From Dreissena polymorpha (Eukaryota > Mollusca > Bivalvia > Myida > Dreissenidae): a stretch of DNA of 64,000 nt. The notes beneath the pieces were generated by a model that worked only from the letters and a program-made list of their open reading frames with translations, was not told where the DNA came from and did no database searches. The position numbers and the translations under genes were made by a program. The stretch lies in assembly GCF_020536995.1 (NCBI RefSeq), contig NC_068359.1, positions 62,840,032-62,904,031 on the forward strand. The letters are read 5' to 3'. This document shows positions 23,701 through 35,195 of this stretch, in pieces (positions within the stretch are counted from its first letter, which is position 1; each line of letters opens with the position of its first letter).

Positions 23701-26700
23701 AAGACGTCAAACGTTAATACTCCGGAATATAGGAATGCTTAGTAAGACGCCAAACGTTAATACCCAGGAACATATGACTGCTAAGTAAGACGCCAAACGT
23801 TAATACTCAGGAACATATGACTGCTAAGTAAGACGCCAAACGTTAATACTCAGGAACATATGACTGCTAAGTAAGACGCCAAACGTTAATACTCAGGAAT
23901 ATAGGAATGCTTAGTAAGACGCCAAACGTTAATACCCAGGAACATATGACTGCTAAGTAAGACGCCAAACGTTAATACTCAGGAACATATGACTGCTAAG
24001 TAAGACGCCAAACGTTAATACGCAGGAACATAGGAATGCTTAGTAATACGCCAAACGTTAATACCCAGGAACATATGACTGCTAAGTAAGACGTCAAACG
24101 TTAATACTCCGGAACATAGTACTGCTTAGTAAGACGCCAAACGTTAATACTCAGGAATATATGACTGCTTAGTAAGACGCCAAACGTTAATACTCAGGAA
24201 CATAGGACTGCTTAGTAAGACGCCAAACGTTAATACTCAGGAACATAGGACTGCTTAGTAAGACGCCAAACGTTAATACCCAGGAATATATGACTGCTTA
24301 GTAAGACGCCAAACGTTAATACTCAGGAACATAGGACTGCTTAGTAAGACGTCAAACGTTAATACTCAGGAACATAGGACTGCTTAGTAAGACGCCAAAC
24401 GTTAATACTCAGGAACATAGCACTGCTTAGTAAGACGCCAAACGTTAATACGCAGGAATATATGACTGCTAAGTAAGACGCCAAACGTTAATACTCAGGA
24501 ACATATGACTGCTTAGTAAGACGCCAAACGTAAATACTCAGGAACATAAGACTGCTAAGTAAGACGCCAAACGTTAATACTCAGGAACATAGGACTGCTA
24601 AGTAAGACGCCAAACGTAAATACTCAGGAATATATGACTGCTTAGTAAGACGCCAAACGTAAATACTCCGGAACATATGACTGCTAGGTAAGACGCCAAA
24701 CGTTAATACTCCGGAACATAGGACTGCTTAGTAAGACGCCAAACGTGAATACTCCGGAACATAGGACTGCTTAGTAAGACGCCAAACGTGAATACTCCGG
24801 AACATATGACTGCTTAGTAAGACGCCAAACGTGAATACTCAGGCATATAGGACTGCTTAGTAAGACGCCAAACGTTAATACTCAGGAACATAGGACTGCT
24901 TAGTAAGATGTCAAACGTTAATACTCAGGAACATAAGACTGCTTAGTAAGACGCCAAACGTTAATACTCAGGAACATATGACTGCTAAGTAAGACGCCAA
25001 ACGTTAATACTCAGGAACATAGGACTGCTTAGTAAGACGTCAAACGTTAATACCCAGGAACATATGACTGCTAAGTAAGACGCCAAACGTTAATACTCAG
25101 GAACATAGGACTGCTAAGTAAGACGCCAAACGTTAATACTCAGGAACATAGGAATGCTAAGTAAGACGTCAAGCGTTAATACTCAGGAACATAGGACTGC
25201 TTAGTAAGACGCCAAACGTTAATACTCAGGAACATAGGAATGCTAAGTAAGACGTCAAGCGTTAATACTCAGGAACATAGGAATGCTTAGTAAGACGCCA
25301 AACGTGAATACCCAGGAACATAGGACTGCTAAGTAAGACGCCAAACGTTAATACGCAGGAACATAGGAATGCTAAGTAAGACGTCAAACGTAAATACTCA
25401 GGAACATAGGACTGCTAAGTAAGACGTCAAACGTTAATACCCAGGAACATATGACTGCTAAGTAAGACGCCAAACGTGAATACCCAGGAACATAGGACTG
25501 CTAAGTAAGACGCCAAACGTTAATACTCAGGAACATATGACTGCTAAGTAAGACGCCAAACGTTAATACTCAGGAATATAGGAATGCTTAGTAAGACGCC
25601 AAACGTTAATACCCAGGAACATATGACTGCTAAGTAAGACGTCAAACGTTAATACTCCGGAATATAGGAATGCTTAGTAAGACGCCAAACGTTAATACCC
25701 AGGAACATATGACTGCTAAGTAAGACGCCAAACGTTAATACTCAGGAACATATGACTGCTAAGTAAGACGCCAAACGTTAATACTCAGGAACATATGACT
25801 GCTAAGTAAGACGCCAAACGTTAATACTCAGGAATATAGGAATGCTTAGTAAGACGCCAAACGTTAATACCCAGGAACATATGACTGCTAAGTAAGACGC
25901 CAAACGTTAATACTCAGGAACATATGACTGCTAAGTAAGACGCCAAACGTTAATACGCAGGAACATAGGAATGCTTAGTAATACGCCAAACGTTAATACC
26001 CAGGAACATATGACTGCTAAGTAAGACGTCAAACGTTAATACTCCGGAACATAGTACTGCTTAGTAAGACGCCAAACGTTAATACTCAGGAATATATGAC
26101 TGCTTAGTAAGACGCCAAACGTTAATACTCAGGAACATAGGACTGCTTAGTAAGACGCCAAACGTTAATACTTAGGAACATAGGACTGCTTAGTAAGACG
26201 CCAAACGTTAATACCCAGGAATATATGACTGCTTAGTAAGACGCCAAACGTTAATACTCAGGAACATAGGACTGCTTAGTAAGACGTCAAACGTTAATAC
26301 TCAGGAACATAGGACTGCTTAGTAAGACGCCAAACGTTAATACTCAGGAACATAGCACTGCTTAGTAAGACGCCAAACGTTAATACGCAGGAATATATGA
26401 CTGCTAAGTAAGACGCCAAACGTTAATACTCAGGAACATATGACTGCTTAGTAAGACGCCAAACGTAAATACTCAGGAACATAAGACTGCTAAGTAAGAC
26501 GCCAAACGTTAATACTCAGGAACATAGGACTGCTAAGTAAGACGCCAAACGTAAATACTCAGGAATATATGACTGCTTAGTAAGACGCCAAACGTAAATA
26601 CTCCGGAACATATGACTGCTAGGTAAGACGCCAAACGTTAATACTCCGGAACATAGGACTGCTTAGTAAGACGCCAAACGTGAATACTCCGGAACATAGG

Positions 26701-28850
26701 ACTGCTTAGTAAGACGCCAAACGTGAATACTCCGGAACATATGACTGCTTAGTAAGACGCCAAACGTGAATACTCAGGCATATAGGACTGCTAAGTAAGA
26801 CGCCAAACGTTAATACTCAGGAATATATGACTGCTAAGTAAGACGCCAAACGTTAATACTCCGGAACATAGGACTGCTTAGTAAGACGCCAAACGTGAAT
26901 ACTCCGGAACATATGACTGCTTAGTAAGACGCCAAACGTGAATACTCAGGCATATAGGACTGCTAAGTAAGACGCCAAACGTTAATACTCAGGAATATAT
27001 GACTGCTAAGTAAGACGCCAAACGTGAATACTCCGGAACATATGACTGCTAAGTAAGACGCCAAACGTGAATACCCAGGAACATAGGACTGCTAAGTAAG
27101 ACGCCAAACGTGAATACCCAGGAACATAGGACTGCTTAGTAAGACGCCAAACGTGAATACTCAGGCATATAGGACTGCTAAGTAAGACGCCAAACGTTAA
27201 TACTCAGGAACATAGGACTGCTAAGTAAGACGCCAAACGTTAATACTCAGGAACATATGACTGCTAAGTAAGACGCCAAACGTTAATACTCAGGAATATA
27301 GGACTGCTTAGTAAGACGCCAAACGTTAATACTCAGGAATATATGACTGCTAAGTAAGACGCCAAACGTTATTACCCAGGAACATAGGACTGCTTAGTAA
27401 GACGCCAAACGTTATTACCCAGGAACATAGGACTGCTAGGTAAGACGCCAAACGTTAATACTCAGGAACATAGGACTGCTAAGTAAGACGTCAAACGTTA
27501 ATACTCAGGAACATATGACTGCTAGGTAAGATGTCAAACGTTAATACTCAGGAATATATTACTGCTTAGTAAGACGCCAAACGTTAATACTCACGAACAT
27601 AGGACTGCTAAGTAAGACGCCAAACGTTAATACCCAGGAACATATGACTGCTAAGTAAGACGCCAAACGTTAATACTCAGGAACATAGGACTGCTAAGTA
27701 AGACGCCAAACGTTAATACTCAGGAACATAGGACTGCTTAGTAAGACGCCAAACGTTAATACTCAGGAACATAGGTATGCTTTAGTAAGACGCCAAACGT
27801 TAATACTCAGGAACATAGGACTGCTAAGTAAGACGCCAAACGTTAATACTCAGGAATATAGGACTGCTAAGTAAGACGCCAAACGTTATTACTCAGGAAC
27901 ATAGGACTGCTTAGTAAGACGCCAAACGTTAATACTCCGGAATATATGACTGCTTAGTAAGACGCCAAACGTAAATACTCAGGAACATAGGACTGCTAAG
28001 TAAGACGTCAAACGTTAATACTCAGGAACATATGACTGCTTAGTAAGACGCCAAACGTTAATACTCAGGAACATAGGACTGCTTAGTAAGACGCCAAACG
28101 TTAATACTCAGGAACATATGACTGCTCGGTAAGACGCCAAACGTTAATACTCAGGAACATAGGACTGCTAAGTAAGACGCCAAACGTTAATACTCAGGAA
28201 CATAGGACGGCTAAGTAAGACGCCAAACGTTAATACTCAGGAACATAGGACTGCTAAGTAAGACGCCAAACGTTAATACTCAGGAACATAGGACTGCTTT
28301 GTAAGACGCCAAACGTTATTACCCAGGAACATAGGAATGCTTAGTAAGACGCCAAACGTAAATACCCAGGAACATATGACTGCTAAGTAAGACGCCAAAC
28401 GTTAATACTCAGGAACATAGGACTGCTAAGTAAGACGCCAAACGTTAATACTCAGGAACATAGGAATGCTTAGTAAGACGCCAAACGTTAATACTCAGGA
28501 ACATATGACTGCTTAGTAAGACGCCAAACGTTAATACTCAGGAACATAGGACGGCTAAGTAAGACGCCAAACGTTAATACTCAGGAACATAGGACGGCTA
28601 AGTAAGACGCCAAACGTTAATACTCAGGAACATAGGACTGCTAAGTAAGACGCCAAACGTTAATACTCAGGAACATAGGAATGCTTAGTAAGACGCCAAA
28701 CGTAAATACCCAGGAACATATGACTGCTAAGTAAGACGCCAAACGTTAATACTCAGGAACATAGGACTGCTTAGTAAGACGCCAAACGTTAATACTCACG
28801 AACATAGGACTGCTAGGTAAGACGCCAAAATATAATACTCAGGAACATAT
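14786..28850. repeat. Giant satellite: about 327 copies of a 43-bp unit
   Basis: The unit runs GGACTGCTAAGTAAGACGCC + AAACGTTAATACTCAGGAAC + ATA. The first GGACTGC starts at 14,787 and the last at 28,807, a distance of 14,020 bp, which is 326 x 43 plus 2. Two 44-bp units were seen (near 19,691 and 27,775), accounting for the 2 extra bases. Variation is concentrated in about seven columns. Higher-order duplications of 3, 6, 7 and 46 units are visible. The GC content of the unit (about 42 percent) exceeds that of the flanks. It lies in the predicted first intron of the 11-mer repeat gene. No spacers or coding frame, so it is neither a CRISPR array nor a gene. Confidence 0.98.
22866..26790. repeat. 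46-unit tandem duplication within the satellite
   Basis: The block at about 22,866-24,843 recurs at about 24,844-26,790. The offset at the left is 1,978 bp (46 x 43), falling to 1,935 bp (45 x 43) after one unit is lost near 25,400. The copies match at nearly every variable column, with very few point differences (one is CTCAGG versus CTTAGG near 26,172), so the duplication is recent. Confidence 0.9.
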
Positions 28851-29045
28851 CATTACACATGCACAATAACAAAACTTCATTATTTATTATGTGTTTTAGT
28901 AACAAAAGCCGCCGTTAAATAAGTATTATTTAATTTGTTTAAATACTTTTGCATACATGTGTGACGGTTACAATTAAAATGATAATAAATACTTAGCCTA
29001 TGTGCGTTAAGAAGCTTCAACAAAAAAAACTACACTAAAACTTAC

Positions 29046-29136
29046 CTTCATTCTTGTCGATGGCTTATATCGTTGACAAGTTGTTAGTGTCACTTTGTTC
29101 GTACTGAGGATTTACTTTAACAGCGTTTATATATGT
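29046..29136 (-). promoter_or_regulatory. Predicted promoter and exon 1 of the 11-mer gene
   Basis: On the minus strand TATATAAA (29,133-29,126) is followed about 28 bp later by the initiator TCAGT (A at 29,105), then 60 nt of leader ending AAG/GTAAGT at 29,046. The leader closes with ATGAAG, which is in frame with the ATG of the 11-mer ORF after splicing to the acceptor at 14,220. TATA, Inr and donor all match consensus. The link across the satellite is inference. Confidence 0.55.
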
Positions 29137-30183
29137 GAGTGAAAAAGAGCCCTTGATTTTAACTGTTCGCAAAAACAAGCAATTTATGTCGGTTGATGAC
29201 GTAAATGTGTCACCATGATCATGATAGTATCAAAGACATTAAAGCGACTTGCTTTGGTTTTAATTTCATGCAATGATTGCTTTTCGAAATTGATAATAAG
29301 ATTAGAAAATAGTACTATCACTATTTTGGAAATACGTGGATCCAACTTAGAAGGATGGGAGAGTCCACTGGGAATTAATGGGTTAATTGCAAGAAACGTA
29401 TTGCCTGATTGATAAGATACAACACACGCGTATAACAAACAACTAAACACACAAATGAATGAAAAGAGGTTTTCCACCATAAAGCAGAGGAAAATCGCTC
29501 ATCGATGTTTTATTTCGAGATCAGTACCCCCGGTATGCGGAATAAGTGAATTAGTCATAGCAAAACGGCAAACAGAAGTGTATCACACAATACTTGAACG
29601 TGTCGACGATCATTGTAATAACCTCTTTTCAATCTGTTTTCTTATTGTGCTCTTGAATCATACACGAAACTTGACCTGATCGCATTATGTGTCCAAATTA
29701 AGATTAATATAAAATAATCTACTTTTGTTTATTGTTGTTTATGTCGTAATTTTTGTATTTACACAAGCCATTAAGAGACAATGTCCTACAAGGCTAAAAT
29801 GGCGAAACTCGCTTTAAACGATTGAGTTAAACTTAAAATCAACGTTAAATATACGAACGTGTGTCAGCCCATTTCATGGGTTTAGTATAAGTTTATTTTT
29901 GGCAACGGCGTTGTACGAGTAAAAAGGTAGGGCGACTTTCATTCATTGTTTGCAATATTACTTAAATATCGTTGTTTTCCTTACTGTTGTGACGTTACAA
30001 ACGGTTAAATGAACGACGTTGATAGTGACCAATATATGTATCGTTTTATTTTCTTGAAATATAACAATGTTGTCTAACGTTGTTTGTTTGTGTAAGTAAA
30101 AGCAGTAGAAGTCGTGTAAATAAACAGTCTGATCGCCTGGTCTAACTGCTAGAAAAAATGTCAGATATTTGATATCTGGTCAA
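29137..30183. other. Non-coding stretch with one MITE remnant
   Basis: Mostly featureless AT-rich DNA. About 29,335-29,395 matches the right end of the 30.2-kb MITE (AGAAGGATGGGAGAGTCCAC, then TGGGTTAA). Confidence 0.45.
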
Positions 30184-30414
30184 TAAACCCGTTTATGCCT
30201 AGCGTCTAGAAAAAAGGCCTTGGCAAACAGCGTAGACCCATATGAGACGCCACATTATGCGGCGTCTCGTCAGGGTCTGCGCTGTTTGCTTGAAGGAATT
30301 TCTGTAAGAAATATTCTACATATGAAAATAAATATACTAGACATCCCTAATTTTGGAAGTAAATTGATCCAATTTAGAAGGATGGGAGAGTCCACTAGGC
30401 ATACATGGTATAAA
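30184..30414. mobile_element. Hairpin MITE, family C
   Basis: The ends AAACCCGTTTATGCCTAG and CACTAGGCATACATGG are imperfect inverted repeats. A palindrome TGAGACGCCAC...GCGGCGTCTCG sits near the left end, close to the stem in family B although the rest differs. Confidence 0.7.
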
Positions 30415-31703
30415 CATGTGCATTTGTTGTAATGTAATTAGTTATAAAACCAGTGAGAGTATATTTAGTTTATAAAATCAACAAAATTCTTCAAGTTAAC
30501 GTTTTCCTTTTCATTAAAATGCTAAAGACGCAAACTATCTCTTTTTTAATAGTACAACACTTAAATCGCTATTTACCACTTTGAGTTAGAATGATTCGAA
30601 AGAAACCGATTGTGTTCCCTTTGAAAGTTTAAATAAACTTGAAACAAAAAGATGTTAGGGATGATTTTGGTTTTTTAAACATTCAATCGGATTCGAAATC
30701 TTTTTGCTGTGCAAAATAGCATTACGTAAATAACCAATGCACAATCGATGTTCTTCTTGCATTACAGTTTTTAAAATTTGAATATGAATTTAAGTAACTG
30801 TCATTGCTAAAGTCTCAAACCCTAGAGTCCGTCTATATAAACATCGACCGACACATTCAGGTTACTATACACTTTTGTAACAGTATAAGCTTCCACATTT
30901 ATGATTTATTAATTTAGCAAATGTATGCGTTCCACGTTTCATATTTCGTTTGAAGTGATATTATGGGCATCTAGCAGTTCATAGGTTTCTATCGCAACCG
31001 TTGTTTATTTTTTGTGTTTTCACTTCATATACACTTATATTTGTTAATGCAGCATCAACATACTAAAACAATATCCCGAAAAGAGAAAAATAATGCATTT
31101 GAATATCAACAGTACTTTCGTTTGACAACTGATCATGCATGTACGATGTGAACCTAAATTTAGCTTAAGTGCAGATTCGTTCATACGACACAAAGACACA
31201 ATTTTGTTTGACGGATCATTTCGGCTTAGAGGACTGGGTGAATTACGTAAGAATATCGAATATAAAATATATTTTGAAAGTGATAAGGGTTAATTCGTAT
31301 TAATATTCGCTAATATCTCGACCTTTCTAGCTACGAAATTGTTTAGCTGGGTCACACAATTACAGCTCTCGTAGCGAATATAAATACCAAAAAAGCGCTC
31401 GCTTAAAACCTTCTTACTGATATTGAGGCAAAATAAGCGGTTATAAAGGGTATTGCAATTTGTTTTATTGCAAAAGCCTTAACAAATGTAATTCATTTTA
31501 AACACTGGTTTATTTAAAATATATATAAAAAGAATATAGCATATGAGACTTGCACAAACCAAGGACAGGGAATATTATATCACATACAGTGACAAACGTG
31601 AGGTGTATGATCGACAACAGTAGAATAAAACAATAACGTCCATGTTTCATGTACAAATCTTCAAACTTTCTATTAGAAATCAAATGATTAAGTCTACACG
31701 ATC
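30415..31703. other. Non-coding stretch
   Basis: No coding exon recognised. A segment near 31,130-31,210 is an inverted partial copy of the inside of the MITE at 8,434-8,922 (shared TGCATGTACGATGTGAA). Confidence 0.45.
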
Positions 31704-31917
31704 TTAACCCTTTGCATGCTGGGAAATTTGTCGTCTGTAAAAATGTCGTCTGCTGAATTTCTAAAATTAGCATTTTCTTCGATTTTTTTCCAAAGAATAC
31801 TATCAGAATAGCAAACAGTTTGGATCCTGATGAGACGCCACGTTCTGTGGCGTCTCATCTGGATCCAAACTGTTTGCAAAGGCCTTTAAAATTCGGTTCA
31901 CGCACTGAAAGGGTTAA
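31704..31917 (+). mobile_element. Hairpin MITE, family B, copy 2 (complete)
   Basis: Complete element starting TTAACCCTTTGCATGCTGGG and ending CACTGAAAGGGTTAA. TTAA flanks and CCCTTT termini fit a piggyBac-mobilised MITE. The central perfect stem TGAGACGCCAC/GTGGCGTCTCA lies within a longer GGATCC-flanked palindrome. Confidence 0.85.
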
Positions 31918-31984
31918 TATTACCTAAGTCAGCTAAATTACCAGTTCAAAACAATAAAATAAAAGTGTTCATCAAGCATTTTTA

Positions 31985-32160
31985 TCATCTACCCCAAATA
32001 TCCTAATCAGTTTTCGGAGAAATTTGTGTTCAAATGCCTGTATATTGCGTTCTGTGGCCGCGTGAAGCGCCAAGGTCTCGCAGTCGTAGAGTAGGATGGA
32101 GAATATGAGGTACTTGTAGATCCTGTACTTATCTCTCTTATGGAGCACAAGACTAACGAG
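31985..32160 (-). mobile_element. LINE 3' coding fragment, inverted
   Basis: The minus strand reads KYRIYKYLIFSILLYDCETL and ATERNIQAFEHKFLRKLIRI, the region after the RT core found in many animal non-LTR retrotransposons. It faces away from the next fragment at 32,214, which should follow it in an intact element, suggesting a 5' inversion at insertion (twin priming). Confidence 0.75.
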
Positions 32161-32204
32161 TACGCCGGAACATTACTGCAACACGGGTTGGTCCACAATA
32201 GCCC

Positions 32205-32397
32205 CTACAGTCCACCGTCAAACGACGAAAGCTGGCTTGGCTCGGACACGTAACCAAGCACGACTCTTTGTGCAAGACTGTTCTCCAGGACACTCTAGAG
32301 GGAGGTCGACGTCGAGGCCGTCAGAAGAAAAACTGGATGGAAGATGTAAAAGAGTGGATAACCCTTTTCACAGATGATGATGATGATGATGATGACT
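32205..32397 (+). mobile_element. LINE C-terminal fragment with (GAT)n tail
   Basis: The plus strand reads RRKLAWLGHVTKHDSLCKTV, then GGRRRGRQKKNWMEDVKEW, then runs into (GATGAT)n at about 32,375-32,395. These are typical C-terminal LINE motifs with a microsatellite tail. Confidence 0.8.
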
Positions 32398-32605
32398 TAC
32401 CCCACCTTAGTACAATTTGATAAACTTATATAATTTTCTCTTATAATACACTATATTTGCGCATGTGTATAGTAAAGTATAACACAACTCACGATTATTT
32501 ATTCACGCAAGGCGGTTTTATCTCTAAAAATTATTTAATTGTCGAAATAAAGTGGCTTAACCCCTCTTGCTGTGACTGAATATCTTTAAAGCACATGTTG
32601 GGACC

Positions 32606-32770
32606 CGACTTTCAAACAAAAGCAGCACACAAGAGACCTGACTGGAGGAGGATTTCCGTATCGTCGTCCCATATTTCCCCACAACGGCCAAACCGGTTCA
32701 GGGATTGATGATGATGATTATTATGATGTTGTTGATAATGATGATGATGATGATGCTGATGATGATGACT
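32606..32770 (+). mobile_element. Second LINE 3' end with (GAT)n tail
   Basis: Reads RPDWRRISVSSSHISPQRPN, then RFRD and a stop, then GAT repeats to about 32,770. The 80 bp after this tail (CTTACCTCACCTCAGCACAA onward) nearly repeats the sequence after the first tail at 32,396, about 372 bp apart, implying a local duplication. Confidence 0.75.
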
Positions 32771-32820
32771 TACCTCACCTCAGCACAATTGGATAAAGTA
32801 ATATAATTTTCTCTTATAAT

Positions 32821-32922
<102 letters not shown>

Positions 32923-33393
32923 TTTATTTATATATTTATTTATATCTTTATTTTTTCTTCTAAACGAGTTTGCTGCTTTGAGTTTAAAATTAATAATCAA
33001 ATACCAACTAGCGTTCTTAGGTAAGTGAACAAAACGTATATCACTCGATCCGCCTTAAGTACGACATTGACACAATATTTTTAGCGAAAAATAAAGTTTT
33101 AACTATTTGTTATGTTCGTATATTTTTAATGAATCAATTGTATATTTGTGACTTAAATCCAAATTTGTATGAGTACATCTGTGACAGTTAACTCAAATTC
33201 GAGTTTTAATTAAACCAGTAAAAGAAATAGCATGTAATTTACATTTTTCTTATTATTGCTATAAATACGTCAATTTGTAACATGATAATTGAAAAATTGT
33301 ATTGTATTATCATAAAATATCCCTTGCATGTACATGTAAACATGAAAAAATCTGTTGTAAACGTTCAATATACAGTTGATTGCATCAAAACTT

Positions 33394-34111
33394 AACCAGT
33401 TACGGGACAAAATTACCATTTACGGGACACAAGATATAATAGGCAATTATTTAATCAACATTATTAAATCTTTCATGTTTCTTTATCTTATTTTCATATA
33501 ATGTGTTTAAATACAAAAAAATCAAATATAATCCAGATATAAATATGAAAATCACATTAAAACATAATAAAAAAACGCGTTTTTTTTCTATTTTGGAAAC
33601 TACGTTCAAGACAATGGTCGATCTTATGTTCTGACATCATATATTACTCAAATATGACGTTATTTATCCGAAAATATTGTATTGACTGGAAATAATTGGT
33701 AAAAGACATTTTTGCTATGTTTGTGACTCGTAACTGGTGGCTCGTAAATGGTTTACAGATACGATCAAACCGTAAAAATGACGAAACAAATCATCTCATT
33801 GTAATAAAAGTTATATTTTTAGTTAAATATAACCCTCCTTTAAGTCCTTAACATAATTATTCCTAGTTGTAATACTAGTACGTGTATTTGTTCTTAAATT
33901 ATAATACTGTCTCGTAAATGTTTTTCAATTATTTCGCTATTTGTTTAGATATTTGACATTTAATTTTGAACTAAAGTACACAACTAAACTGGTAAAGAAT
34001 AGTTTTAGCTTAAGTATATAATAAAATGTTTTTAATTAAGACATTTAAACAACATATTTTTACAATCTCATATATTTTAATGCACTTTAAAACAATGACT
34101 CGTAACTGGTT
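33394..34111. mobile_element. Element with repeated CCAGTTACGGGAC-type motifs
   Basis: AACCAGTTACGGGAC at 33,393 faces GACTCGTAACTGGTT at about 34,097. Related motifs (CCATTTACGGGAC, GGCTCGTAAATGG, GTCTCGTAAATG) recur inside in both orientations, six in all. The inside is AT-rich and non-coding. It looks like a MITE with multiple binding-site-like repeats; class unknown. Confidence 0.5.
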
Positions 34112-34168
34112 GCACTTTTGAAGACATCCGTACATTAAAAAAAAATAAACAAGGGACAAAATTGTCAC

Positions 34169-34705
34169 AAAACCAGGTTTTCATTGTGGGAAAAAAAATC
34201 TGATAAAGGGAGAAAACTCAAACTGAACTTTTGAAATGAACAAACAAAATTAACCCCCTTTGTAAGTTTGTTTAAAAAAAAAAAATCTATTTTTAGTCGT
34301 GGCGACCTTGACATTGGAGATATTGACGTGATTCTTTCGTGCGACACACCGTACCATGATGGTGAACAAATGTGCCAAATGATTTTAAAATCTCACAATG
34401 AATGACATAGTTATGGCCAGGACAAGCTCATTTAAGGCCATTTTTGACCTTTGAACTCAAAGTGTGACCTTGACCTTGGAGATATCGACGTAATTATTTC
34501 GCGCGACACACCGTCCAATGATGGTGAACAAATGTGCCAAATGATTTTAAAATCTGACAATGAACGACATAGTTATGGCCCGGACAAGCTTGTTCCGCCA
34601 GCCCGCCAGCCAGCCAGCCAGCCCGCCAGCCAGCCAGCCAGCCAGCCCACCCGCATTCGCCAATCTAATAACCAGTTTTTTCCTTCGGAAAACCTGGTTA
34701 AATAT
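34169..34705. mobile_element. Dispersed repeat with two internal units and (CCAG)n
   Basis: ACCAGGTTTTC at the left and GAAAACCTGGT at the right form short inverted ends. Inside, a unit containing GACACACCGT...GATGGTGAACAAATGTGCC occurs twice (about 34,345 and 34,507), followed by a (CCAG)n run. ORFs across it are repeat products. Confidence 0.7.
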
Positions 34706-34907
34706 TCACTATTGTCAAAAATATATTTTTTATCAAGTAAACCAAACTAATTTACATATGTTGAACAGCAATCAACTTTTAAAAACTGACATTTTTTTTT
34801 TAAGAAGTACATAACTAGCAGGTTTGAAACGCAGGCGTTCACATTGTCATTGTCCATAGGTCTGGAATTGGTTTGTTTTCAGCTGGTTTTAAATTCATTA
34901 AACAAGA

Positions 34908-35195
34908 GCACCACATGGCGGGTGCCAACGCTCGGCTTCGGGTGCAGTTTTAAATAAATGAAAGCTTGTCAGATTTTTTTTAATTAGAGGTCACAGTGAC
35001 CTTTGAACTAGTGACCCAAAAATGGGTGTGGCGTGTAGAACTCATCAAAGTGCAGCTACATTAAAGTTTTAAAGTTTTAGGTGGAAGCACTTTAATTTTA
35101 GAGCCAATGTTAAGGTTTTAGCACGACGCAGACGGCGGCCGAGATGGCTATGACAATACCTCGGATTTTTTTCCGAAAACAGCGAAGCTAAAAAT
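34908..35195 (-). mobile_element. ACAAGAGCACC-type dispersed repeat
   Basis: Starts AAACAAGAGCACCACATGGC, the reverse complement of the CTTGTT-type end seen at 49,259, with a GCACC...GGGTGC hairpin. Ends near GAAAACAGCGAAGCTAAAA. Non-coding; probably Helentron-like by end structure. Confidence 0.6.

Noticed and set aside
14786-28850. CRISPR-like direct repeat array
   Set aside because: Units are contiguous with no unique spacers, and the host is clearly an animal.
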